Source: Lysobacter_K sp043738095
GTDB lineage: Bacteria; Pseudomonadota; Gammaproteobacteria; Xanthomonadales; Xanthomonadaceae
Length of the DNA stretch: 64,000 nucleotides
Direction: 5' to 3'
NCBI GenBank assembly: GCA_043738095.1
Contig: JAYSZI010000093.1
Location: 1 to 64,000, forward strand
Numbering within the stretch: the first letter of the stretch is position 1; each line of letters starts with the position of its first letter. This document shows, piece after piece, positions 35,163-42,510 of this stretch. The notes beneath the pieces are model-generated. The model searched no databases. It had not been told where the DNA came from and saw only the letters and a list, made by a program, of their open reading frames with translations. Both the position numbers and the translations under genes were made by a program.

Positions 35163-35975
35163 TCACATTGCGGGCGTCGCGCCCGCGCCGGGCTTGACGA
35201 TGTCGAGCAGCTCGACTTCGAACACCAGCGTGGCATTCGGACCGATCGGGCCGCCCGGCGTGCCTTTCTCGCCGTAGCCGAGGCTGGCCGGGAGCCAGAA
35301 GCGGTACTTGCTGCCGACCGGCATTAGCGCGATGCCTTCCTGCCAGCCCGGTACGACCTGGGTCAGCACGAACGTCGCCGGCTGGCCGCGATCGTAGGAG
35401 CTGTCGAACGACTTGCCGTCGAGCAGCGTGCCCTTGTAGTGCGCGCTCACCGCGTCAGTGGGCTTGGGCTTGGGACCTTTGCCTTCGGTGATGACTTCGT
35501 ACTGCAGGCCCGAAGCGGTGGTCTTGACGTTCGGCTTCTTGCCATTGGCGGCGAGGAAGGTCTCGCCGTCGGTCAGGTTCTTCTTGGCCTTGGCCAGCAT
35601 GTCGGCGATCTGCTTGGCCTGCATCTTCTGGCCGAAACTCTCGCGGATCTGTTGCGCCTGCTTCTCGTCAAGCAAGGTCTTTTCACCGGCGAGCGCAGCC
35701 TTGAGCGCCTTGTTCAAGGTATCGAGGTCGATCTCGTCCTTGACCGGGTCCAGCGACTTGGCCAGATCCAGCCCGATCATGTAACTGACCTGCTCCTTCT
35801 CCGTCGCCAGGCCCGGGATTGCCGTCCCGCCGGCGCCCTTGGCGGCAGCAGCGTCGGCCTTCGCATCGGCGGGCTTGTCGCCGGGCTTGTTGCAGCCGGC
35901 CACCAGTAGGCCCAGCGACACCACGGTCATCGCGGCCACGTGGCGGGCAGCACCCTGTCGGGAAAAAATCGTCAT
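35163..35975 (-). CDS. FKBP-type peptidyl-prolyl isomerase lipoprotein (FkpA/Mip-like)
   Basis: This 270-residue protein starts with a lipoprotein signal whose lipobox LLVAGC puts the acylated cysteine at residue 28. An Ala/Lys-rich linker follows. Then comes the FKBP N-terminal dimerisation domain (QVSYMIGLDLAKSLDPVKDEIDLDTLNKAL, about 61-91, plus a long helix). The FKBP catalytic domain runs from about 155 to the end (VSAHYKGTLLDGKSFDSSYDRGQPATFVL, GWQEGIALMPVGSKYRFWLP, LVFEVELLDI). It should catalyse proline isomerisation of periplasmic or outer-membrane proteins. A second, related FKBP gene lies directly upstream on the same strand. Confidence 0.94.
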   Translation of the reverse strand: MTIFSRQGAARHVAAMTVVSLGLLVAGCNKPGDKPADAKADAAAAKGAGGTAIPGLATEKEQVSYMIGLDLAKSLDPVKDEIDLDTLNKALKAALAGEKTLLDEKQAQQIRESFGQKMQAKQIADMLAKAKKNLTDGETFLAANGKKPNVKTTASGLQYEVITEGKGPKPKPTDAVSAHYKGTLLDGKSFDSSYDRGQPATFVLTQVVPGWQEGIALMPVGSKYRFWLPASLGYGEKGTPGGPIGPNATLVFEVELLDIVKPGAGATPAM

Positions 35976-36094
35976 CGGCTTGCAGCTCCTAAAAAAAGAA
36001 AGCGGAAATATGAAACGCGGATCGCCACGACAGCTGGCGGTTTGAGGGCGCTACGGTGCGGCCCCGATATCGAATGGGGCGTCAGGCGTCGCGG

Positions 36095-37045
36095 TTACTT
36101 CAGGATGTCCATCAACTCGACGTCGAACACCAGCGTCGCGTTCGGACCGATCATCTCGCCGGCACCCTTGGGACCGTAGGCGAGCTCGCTCGGGATCCAG
36201 AAGCGGAACTTGCTTCCCACCGGCATCAGCGCCACGCCCTCGGTCCAACCGGCGATCACCTGGTTCAAGGCGAACTCGGCCGGTTGGCCGCGATCGTAGG
36301 AACTGTCGAACACTTTTCCGTCCAGCGTGGTGCCGTGGTAATTGACCCGCACCGTGTCAGTCGACTGCGGGCGCGCGCCGGCGCCCTGGCGCAGCACCAT
36401 GTACTGCAGGCCCGATCCGGTAGTGAAAACGCCCTTGACCGCCTTGTTACCGACCAGGAACTTGGACCCCGCAGCGCGGTTGACTTCTGCCGCTACGGCG
36501 GCCTTGGCCTGCATCTTGGCCTGCACCTTCTGCGAGAACGCCTGGCGGACGGTGGTGAGCTCCGCCTCTGCCAGCAACGGCGCCCCCTTGGCCAGCACGG
36601 TGCGGATGGCCTGCATCAGCAGCGGCAATTGCAGTTCGTCCTTGATCGGCACCAGCGAGCGGCCGACGTCGCTGCCCACCAGATAGCCGACCTTGTCCTT
36701 CGACACCTCCGGCAGCTTGCCCTCGGAGGACGCCTGACCCTTGCGCGCGGCGATGCGCTTCATCAGGGCTTCGGCTACAGGCTTGGCTTCGGTATCGCTC
36801 AGCAGGGGCTTGCCGCCATCGAACGCATTCTTGATCGCACGCTCGAACGCGGCGATATCCAGGTCGGGGCCCACCGGCGCGATCGACTGGGCGATATCCA
36901 GGCCAACCATGTAACTGGCTTTTTCGGTGTCGGTGGTCAGCACGGTCTTGTCCTTGGCGGCTTTGGGAGGGGCAGCCGTGGCGACGCCGGTCGCGGCGAT
37001 CGCAACGCTCAACAGCACGGCGACGCCGCGCAAGAAAACTTTCAT
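36095..37045 (-). CDS. FKBP-type peptidyl-prolyl isomerase with duplicated N-terminal domain
   Basis: This 316-residue periplasmic protein has a Sec signal peptide (MKVFLRGVAVLLSVAIAATGVATAA). Two FKBP_N-like units follow instead of one. The first begins KASYMVGLDIAQSIAPVGPDLDIAAFERAI (about residues 42-71) and the second KVGYLVGSDVGRSLVPIKDELQLPLLMQAI (about 117-146). The C-terminal FKBP domain has VRVNYHGTTLDGKVFDSSYDRGQPAEFAL and GWTEGVALMPVGSKFRFWIP. The start at 37045 is chosen because upstream residues in this frame are not conserved and lie over the peroxidase gene. Confidence 0.93.
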   Translation of the reverse strand: MKVFLRGVAVLLSVAIAATGVATAAPPKAAKDKTVLTTDTEKASYMVGLDIAQSIAPVGPDLDIAAFERAIKNAFDGGKPLLSDTEAKPVAEALMKRIAARKGQASSEGKLPEVSKDKVGYLVGSDVGRSLVPIKDELQLPLLMQAIRTVLAKGAPLLAEAELTTVRQAFSQKVQAKMQAKAAVAAEVNRAAGSKFLVGNKAVKGVFTTGSGLQYMVLRQGAGARPQSTDTVRVNYHGTTLDGKVFDSSYDRGQPAEFALNQVIAGWTEGVALMPVGSKFRFWIPSELAYGPKGAGEMIGPNATLVFDVELMDILK

Positions 37046-37155
37046 CCGGGATGCTCCTAGTACGAATACGTCGCAAGGGCGACGCAAGGGCGCCATTGTC
37101 GCGGTCCGCGCTGGTGGCGGCAATGCGTCCATGGATGGCAACAACTTGCCGACGT

Positions 37156-37722
37156 TCAGCGTCGCTTCGGACGTGGCGCGTTCAGCGCCTGCTCGATTGC
37201 GGCAATGACCACCGTATCGTCGGGCTTGGTTTTGCTGCCATAGCTGGCGATCAGCTTGCCGTCGCGCCCGAGTAGGTACTTGTGGAAGTTCCACTTTGGC
37301 GCCTCGCCCGCCGCCTTGCTGAGGTCCCGATACAGCGGCGCGGCCTGCGCGCCGATCACGTGCACCTTCTCGAACATCGGAAACTTCACGCCGTAAGTGA
37401 GCGTGCAGAACTGCTGGATCTGCTTCTCGTCCTCGAACTCCTGCGCCTTGAAGTCGCCCGACGGGAAGCCCAGCACAGCGAAGCCTTGACGTTGGTACTT
37501 GCGGTGCACAGCCTCGAGCGCCTCGAATTGCGGTGTGTAGCCGCACTTGCTCGCGGTATTGACTACCAGCACGACCTTGCCGGCATAGGCCCTGCCCAGG
37601 TGAACCGGGGACTTGCCGGCCAGTGGCCGGTAGATGTGGTCGAGCAGGCCGCCGCCGGCGAGGGCGATCCCGCCATTCGACACAGCAACCAGACTCAACA
37701 AAAGCAAAAGGAAACGACGCAT
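37156..37722 (-). CDS. exported glutathione peroxidase family protein
   Basis: This 188-residue thiol peroxidase has a hydrophobic N-terminus (RRFLLLLLSLVAVSNGGIALA) that should export it to the periplasm. The peroxidatic cysteine is Cys60 in VNTASKCGYTPQFEALE. The usual FPCNQF segment is FPSGDF (residues 86-91), so the active-site Gln is replaced by Asp90 and the second cysteine by Ser. The Trp motif PKWNFHKYLLG is kept. Members like this usually use thioredoxin-like donors rather than glutathione, but the reductant here is not known. The ATG at 37722 is preferred to an upstream frame extension. Confidence 0.9.
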   Translation of the reverse strand: MRRFLLLLLSLVAVSNGGIALAGGGLLDHIYRPLAGKSPVHLGRAYAGKVVLVVNTASKCGYTPQFEALEAVHRKYQRQGFAVLGFPSGDFKAQEFEDEKQIQQFCTLTYGVKFPMFEKVHVIGAQAAPLYRDLSKAAGEAPKWNFHKYLLGRDGKLIASYGSKTKPDDTVVIAAIEQALNAPRPKRR

Positions 37723-37778
37723 GGGGCGCTCTCGCGTAAGGCAGGGCCGGAGTATGCCTTTAGTTGGGTAGCTAACAG

Positions 37779-37806
37779 TTGACGTCGGGAAAGTTGGTGT
37801 TATAGT
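37779..37806 (+). promoter_or_regulatory. sigma-70-type promoter of the YtrA/ABC operon
   Basis: TTGACG (37779-37784) and TATAGT (37801-37806) are separated by 16 bases, a good match to the -35 and -10 consensus. The first gene starts at 37847, so the leader would be about 33 bases. The -10 box lies within the operator dyad described next. Confidence 0.72.
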
Positions 37807-37819
37807 CACCTACAACACC
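37796..37819 (+). promoter_or_regulatory. GGTG-N16-CACC operator for the YtrA-type regulator
   Basis: Two 10-base arms, GGTGTTATAG (37796-37805) and CTACAACACC (37810-37819), form an inverted repeat with one mismatched position around a four-base centre. The outer bases fit GGTG-N16-CACC, which I recall as the operator of YtrA-subfamily GntR regulators in Xanthomonas. It overlaps the -10 box, so binding should repress. The regulator gene is at 38179. Confidence 0.72.
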
Positions 37820-37846
37820 GGTCAACCAACGAGCAAGGCGTTCACC

Positions 37847-38173
37847 ATGAACCGCAACCTCCCCTCCGCTTTCTCTGTCCTGATCAGCTGCTGCGCGCTG
37901 GTGCTGGGACTGGTCGCGACCGTACCAGCGTCGCTGCCGCTGGCCGCCGCGGCCTCCGCGTCGTCGAGCCAAGCCACTCTGGCCGAACCCGCCATCGCCG
38001 CGCACGTCGCGGCCGTAGCCCAACAGTTCGACGCGCGCACCGCTACCGCCACCCTCCAAGACACCGCGGCGACCTCGGCCGCCGCCAAGCCATCGCGTCA
38101 CTCGTCCGGAAAATCCCGCCGCATCCGCCAGTCGATGGCGATGCCCTTTTTCTCATTCGCACCGCGGGGCTGA
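37847..38173 (+). CDS. small Ala/Ser-rich exported protein, first gene of the YtrA operon
   Basis: This 108-residue protein has a signal or anchor segment (about residues 8-36: AFSVLISCCALVLGLVATVPASLPLAAAA). A low-complexity Ala/Ser/Thr stretch and a basic C-terminus (KPSRHSSGKSRRIRQSM) follow. No family is recognised. It is the first reading frame after the promoter and operator, and the regulator follows five bases later. It is therefore expected to be co-expressed with the ABC transporter, and it could be a transporter-associated or secreted small protein. Codon use and context support coding, but homology is untested. Confidence 0.6.
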   Translation: MNRNLPSAFSVLISCCALVLGLVATVPASLPLAAAASASSSQATLAEPAIAAHVAAVAQQFDARTATATLQDTAATSAAAKPSRHSSGKSRRIRQSMAMPFFSFAPRG

Positions 38174-38178
38174 ATAAA

Positions 38179-38553
38179 ATGACCGCCATTCAATGGAGCG
38201 ACGGCGCTCCCATCTACCGCCAGCTGAAGGAACGCGTCATCGCGATGATGCTTGACGGCGTCCTCAAGCCCGGCGATGTCCTGCCCTCGGTACGGCAGGT
38301 CGCCGCTGAGTATCAGCTCAACCCCATCACTGTCTCGCGGGCCTATCAAGAGCTTGCGGATGAATCACTGGTCGAAAAACGCCGAGGACTGGGCATGTAC
38401 GTCACTGAAGAGGCCGCGAAGAAACTGCTGGTCAACGAGCGCGAGCGCTTCCTGCGCGAGGAATGGCCGTTGGTGCTCGAGCGCATCCTGCGCCTGGGGC
38501 TGAGCACGCAAGACCTGTTGCAGGCCGGCAATGCCCAGGCGGGTGCGCAATGA
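38179..38553 (+). CDS. YtrA-subfamily GntR transcriptional regulator
   Basis: This 124-residue protein has a GntR winged helix (GAPIYRQLKERVIAMMLDGVLKPGDVLPSVRQVAAEYQLNPITVSRAYQEL, about residues 8-58). Only a short helical C-terminal dimerisation segment follows, which is the YtrA hallmark. YtrA regulators usually repress the ABC transporter operon in which they lie. Here the ATP-binding gene overlaps the stop by four bases (ATGA at 38550), and the candidate operator covers the promoter at 37779-37819. The inducing signal is unknown; cell-wall stress or peptide antibiotics are typical for the subfamily. Confidence 0.92.
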   Translation: MTAIQWSDGAPIYRQLKERVIAMMLDGVLKPGDVLPSVRQVAAEYQLNPITVSRAYQELADESLVEKRRGLGMYVTEEAAKKLLVNERERFLREEWPLVLERILRLGLSTQDLLQAGNAQAGAQ

Positions 38554-39443
38554 ACGCCGCCACCCACGCCACTCCCACATCCACGTCCAACGTGGTCACC
38601 GCGCGCAACTTGCGCAAGGCCTACAAGAACAAGCTGGCGCTGGACAACACCACGTTCGACATCCCGACCGGCCGCATCGTCGGCTTGATCGGCCCGAACG
38701 GCGCCGGCAAGACCACCGCGCTCAAGGCGATGCTCGGCCTGATCCCGTTCGAAGGTGATTTGTCGGTACTGGGCCGCGACCCGCGTACCCAGCGCGACGA
38801 GCTCATGCGCGATGTGTGCTTCATCGCCGATGTCGCCGTGCTGCCGCGCTGGATCCGCGTGCGTGAGGCGATCGAATTCGTCGCCGGCGTGCACCCTCGC
38901 TTCGACCGAGCCAAGTGCGAGCGTTTCCTTGCCGGCACCCAGCTGCAGCCGCAGATGCGCGTGCGTGAACTGTCGAAAGGCATGATCGTGCAGCTGCACC
39001 TGGCACTGGTGATGGCGATCGACGCCAAGCTGCTGGTGCTCGACGAGCCGACGCTCGGCCTCGACATTCTTTACCGCAAGCAGTTCTACCAGCGCCTGCT
39101 GGAAGACTATTTCGATGAGGAAAAGACCATCGTGATCACCACCCACCAGGTGGAAGAGATCGAGCACATCCTCACCGACGTGATGTTCATCCGCGACGGC
39201 AAGATCGTGCTTAACAGCGACATGGAAACCCTCGGCGAGCGCTTCACCGAAGTCTTCATCAACACCGACAAAGCCGACGAAGCCCGCGCGCTCAAGCCGC
39301 TCGACGAACGAGCCCTGCCCTTCGGCAAGACCGTGATGCTGTTCGACGGTGTGCCTGCCGCGCAGCTGGAGACACTGGGGGAAACCCGCACGCCGGGCCT
39401 GGCCGATTTGTTCGTCGCCACCATGAAGGGGACCTACGCATGA
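38550..39443 (+). CDS. ABC transporter ATP-binding protein
   Basis: This 297-residue cytoplasmic ATPase has Walker A GPNGAGKTTA (about residues 48-57), a variant signature LSKGM where LSGGQ is usual (about 137), Walker B LLVLDEPTLGLD (about 156-167) and the switch histidine in VITTHQVEE. It starts at the ATG inside the regulator stop and overlaps the permease gene by four bases, so all three are coupled. It should energise the permease encoded next. The substrate is unknown; YtrA-linked exporters often act on lantibiotics, wall precursors or amphipathic peptides. Confidence 0.93.
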   Translation: MNAATHATPTSTSNVVTARNLRKAYKNKLALDNTTFDIPTGRIVGLIGPNGAGKTTALKAMLGLIPFEGDLSVLGRDPRTQRDELMRDVCFIADVAVLPRWIRVREAIEFVAGVHPRFDRAKCERFLAGTQLQPQMRVRELSKGMIVQLHLALVMAIDAKLLVLDEPTLGLDILYRKQFYQRLLEDYFDEEKTIVITTHQVEEIEHILTDVMFIRDGKIVLNSDMETLGERFTEVFINTDKADEARALKPLDERALPFGKTVMLFDGVPAAQLETLGETRTPGLADLFVATMKGTYA

Positions 39444-40501
39444 ACACAACAAGTATGGAACTGCCGGTCGCCCCACGCGCGCCTGTGGCCCCGCCCCACC
39501 CCACCCACATGTTCAAGCTGCTGCTCAAGCGCGAATTCTGGGAGCACAAGGGCGGATTCTTCTGGGCACCAATGGTGGCTGGCGCGATCTTCCTGCTGCT
39601 CAGCCTGATGGGCATCGGTGCCGGCGAATTGGCCGCACGCCGGATCCCCGACCACGCGCAAATCAACGTCGACGGGGGCAGTTTCAAGATCAACGGCCTG
39701 AATCTGGGCCAGCTCACTGAGAAGATGACGCCGGTGGAACTGCGTGAGATCGGCGGCGTGATCGACCTCAGTCTGCTGATGTCGGCCGCCTGGCCCCTGC
39801 TGGTGTTGTCGTTCGTGGTGTTCTTTTACTGCTTGGGCAGCCTGTACGACGACCGCAAGGACCGCAGCGTGCTGTTCTGGAAATCGCTGCCGCTGTCAGA
39901 TAGCGCCACGGTGCTGTCCAAGGTCACCAGCGCTGCGGTAATGGCCCCGGTCCTGGCGATCATCGCCGGTGTGTTGACGATGTTTGGCTTCCTGATCATC
40001 TCCAGCGGCGTCATCCTGCTTCACGGGGGCAATCCGCTGACCTTGCTGTGGGGACCAGGCAGCCCGCTGAAAGTGGCTGGCTACCTGCTCGCGAGCATCC
40101 CGGTCTACGCGCTGTGGACCCTGCCGACCATCGGCTGGCTGATGCTGTGTTCGTCCTGGGCCAAGAGCAAACCGTTCCTGTGGGCGATCATGATCCCGGT
40201 GTTCGCCGGCATCTTCGTCACTTGGTTTGATCTGATGCAGCTGTTCAACATGGAGACCATCTGGTTCTGGAAGAACGTCGTCGCCCGCTCGCTGCTCAGC
40301 GTGGCGCCAGGTAGCTGGCTCGACGTGGCCACGTTCGGCGCGACCGAGATCGATTCGCCCAAACATGCGGTGAGCCAGTTGATCAATCTGCGCACCACCT
40401 ACTCAGTGCTGCTGACCCCGCAACTCTGGATTGGTGCGGCGGCCGGCGCGGCGATGATCTTCGGCGCCGTCCGTCTGCGTCGCTGGCGGGATGAGGGCTG
40501 A
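39440..40501 (+). CDS. ABC-2 type transporter permease
   Basis: This 353-residue membrane protein has six hydrophobic segments (near residues 40-60, 110-132, 168-197, 212-236, 245-262 and 333-350). A cytoplasmic loop with SLYDDRKDRSVLFWKSLPLSDSATVLSK after the second segment is typical of ABC-2 permeases. A large loop with a lipobox-free periplasmic part follows the first segment. It overlaps the ATPase gene by four bases. A hairpin at 40527-40552 follows, which probably ends most transcripts of the core operon. Confidence 0.9.
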   Translation: MNTTSMELPVAPRAPVAPPHPTHMFKLLLKREFWEHKGGFFWAPMVAGAIFLLLSLMGIGAGELAARRIPDHAQINVDGGSFKINGLNLGQLTEKMTPVELREIGGVIDLSLLMSAAWPLLVLSFVVFFYCLGSLYDDRKDRSVLFWKSLPLSDSATVLSKVTSAAVMAPVLAIIAGVLTMFGFLIISSGVILLHGGNPLTLLWGPGSPLKVAGYLLASIPVYALWTLPTIGWLMLCSSWAKSKPFLWAIMIPVFAGIFVTWFDLMQLFNMETIWFWKNVVARSLLSVAPGSWLDVATFGATEIDSPKHAVSQLINLRTTYSVLLTPQLWIGAAAGAAMIFGAVRLRRWRDEG

Positions 40502-40526
40502 TCTGGCCTTAACCGCTGAGCTTGAA

Positions 40527-40552
40527 GGGGCGGTGCCTGTCAGCATCGCCCC
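40527..40552 (+). terminator. hairpin after the YtrA/ABC operon
   Basis: GGGGCGGTGC (40527-40536) and GCATCGCCCC (40543-40552) form a 10-bp stem with one G-T pair and a six-base loop. No long T tract follows. It lies 26 bases after the permease stop, so termination may be partial and leave some read-through to the lipoprotein gene. Confidence 0.5.
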
Positions 40553-40693
40553 ACTTCCAAATCGCAAGCGTGTATCGGCGCGGCCCGACACCACTGAACG
40601 ACGACGGCCATCAGTCCAACGCGACCGCGCCAACCGTTGGTTCTAGATTCGCAGCATCCGCTGCTGCACTGATCGCAGGCCCTGGAGCCCAAC

Positions 40694-41758
40694 ATGAAAA
40701 TCGCTTCTCTTACCCACCTTCCCCTCGCCGGCATGATTACTGCATTGCTGTCGGTCGCCCTGATAGCAGGTTGCGACGCCGACGGCGGTCCTGACCACGC
40801 TTCGTTCCAGCATTTCGAAGTCAACAACAAAGACCTTGTCACGGTGCATGCGCGCGGCAAGCCCGACGCGACCGTCAACGCCGCGGGCGACCTGACCATC
40901 GCCGGCACAGCGGTCGCCACCACACCGGCGCAGCGGCAATTGGCCCAGCGCTATTTCACTGAGGTGCAGGGCATCCGCAGCGACGCGATTGCGGTCGGCC
41001 AACAGGGCGTCGCGCTTGCCGGTAAGGCGATCGGCGAAGTCGTTGGCGGGCTGATGGCCGGCGATCCCGACCGGATCGATAAGCGTGTCGAAGCCGAGGC
41101 TGGCAAGGTCGAAGCCAAAGCCGCCCAAATCTGCTTACGTCTAGGCGCGATCCGCAACGTGCAGGAAGCGTTGGCCGCGGATCTGGCTGTGTTCCGTCCG
41201 TACGCGACGATCAAGGCCGAGCAGGTGTCCGACTGCGGTGACGAAAAGGTAGCCACAGGCGAAGGCGACACGACGCTCATTGAAGCCGTCGACGGCCGGC
41301 GTATCACCGAAGTTCGACGGCTGGTCGAAGGCGGCGCGGACATCAACGCGGCGACGCGCGGCGATGGCACTGCGCTTATTCGCGCCGCAGCGCTTGGTGA
41401 GCTCGCGATCGTCGAAGAGCTTATCCGCTTGGGCGCGGACGTGAACCGAGCCTCGCGTGGCGATGGCAATCCACTGATCGCCGCCGCCAAGCATGGCCAT
41501 GGCGATGTCGTCGCGCGGCTGATTACCGCCGACGCCGACGTCAATGCCGTGGTGGCGGGCGACGAAACAGCGCTGATCAACGCGGCACGTAGTGGCCACT
41601 TGGACGTCGTGACGTACCTGGTCGAGCACGGCGCCGACGTCAACAAGGGCGTGGTCGCCGATCTCGGCCGTTGGCGTTCGCCGCTGAATCAGGCGAGCAA
41701 TGATGAGGTCCGCGCGTACCTGATCGGCAAAGGCGCGGTTGCGGACCGCAAGTCTTGA
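40694..41758 (+). CDS. ankyrin-repeat lipoprotein
   Basis: This 354-residue protein has a lipoprotein signal with lipobox LIAGC, acylated at Cys27. The first half (about residues 28-185) contains FEVNNKDLVTVHARGKPDATVNAAGDLTIAG and resembles DUF2884-like periplasmic domains. The second half has four to five ankyrin repeats (about 190-345: TTLIEAVDGRRITEVRRLVEGGADINAATR, TALIRAAALGELAIVEELIRLGADVN, and so on). It is therefore probably a membrane-anchored periplasmic protein-binding factor. It follows the ABC operon by 192 bases and overlaps the next gene by four bases. Confidence 0.85.
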   Translation: MKIASLTHLPLAGMITALLSVALIAGCDADGGPDHASFQHFEVNNKDLVTVHARGKPDATVNAAGDLTIAGTAVATTPAQRQLAQRYFTEVQGIRSDAIAVGQQGVALAGKAIGEVVGGLMAGDPDRIDKRVEAEAGKVEAKAAQICLRLGAIRNVQEALAADLAVFRPYATIKAEQVSDCGDEKVATGEGDTTLIEAVDGRRITEVRRLVEGGADINAATRGDGTALIRAAALGELAIVEELIRLGADVNRASRGDGNPLIAAAKHGHGDVVARLITADADVNAVVAGDETALINAARSGHLDVVTYLVEHGADVNKGVVADLGRWRSPLNQASNDEVRAYLIGKGAVADRKS

Positions 41759-42366
41759 GCACCTCCAGGACCGCACAGGCAGCGGAGAACGAAGGGAGGC
41801 AAAAGCAACTCCCGCGGTGGCGCCTTTACCTCATTGCCCTGGTGACCTTTGCAGAACTGGCGCATCTGGCCTGGGAGCATTTCCATGGCGGCGTAGTGAG
41901 CCACCACATCCTGAATCGTGCCGATCTGCCAGCGATCTCCAACTGGCTAGGTGCATTACTGCTCCCGGCGCTGACTTGGTTCCTCAGCGGGCGCTTCCAA
42001 AGGCGAATGGCATTGCGTTCTGGCGGGAAGAACGGGGCATCAAAGCTCCCGGTGAGCGCAATTGCCGGATTCTTTGGTTCGCTGCTTTTCGGCATTCTGC
42101 TTTCGATCGCCTTCACCCACGGCTATGAAACTGCTGCAGCGTATTTGTTCGGTAGCATGCTTGTGGCTGCCGTGCTGTTGCCGGTGTATCGCGCGGAGTG
42201 CGTGCTGGGGTTCATCCTGGGCATGACGTTTACGTTTGGCGCAGTGCTGCCCACCGCCATTGGTTCCCTGATCGCAGCCGTCTCCGCGGTCATCCATCTG
42301 GTGATGTTTCCAATGTTTATGCGCCTGCTCGCTCGGTTCAAGCAGATGCCATCGACCTCTGTATGA
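41755..42366 (+). CDS. multi-pass membrane protein, function unknown
   Basis: This 203-residue protein starts with TTG at 41755, which overlaps the lipoprotein stop (TTGA). No better start lies nearby. It has about five hydrophobic segments: near residues 23-40, 62-82, 105-125, 131-150 and 158-190. The family is not recognised. The overlap implies coupling with the ankyrin lipoprotein, so the pair may form a membrane complex. Use of TTG makes low translation likely. Confidence 0.65.
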   Translation: MSTSRTAQAAENEGRQKQLPRWRLYLIALVTFAELAHLAWEHFHGGVVSHHILNRADLPAISNWLGALLLPALTWFLSGRFQRRMALRSGGKNGASKLPVSAIAGFFGSLLFGILLSIAFTHGYETAAAYLFGSMLVAAVLLPVYRAECVLGFILGMTFTFGAVLPTAIGSLIAAVSAVIHLVMFPMFMRLLARFKQMPSTSV

Positions 42367-42510
42367 GCAACCCGCACACGCCTGCGGCCTGAAAGGCGCA
42401 ATCAAACCAGTTCGCGTAGAACTCGCCTCGGCAGTGCCGGGTACCGAAGTCCCTCCCGGTGCTTGGGTTTGCAACAGGAACCCGCATGCATCGCCAGCAG
42501 CCAGCGATAA

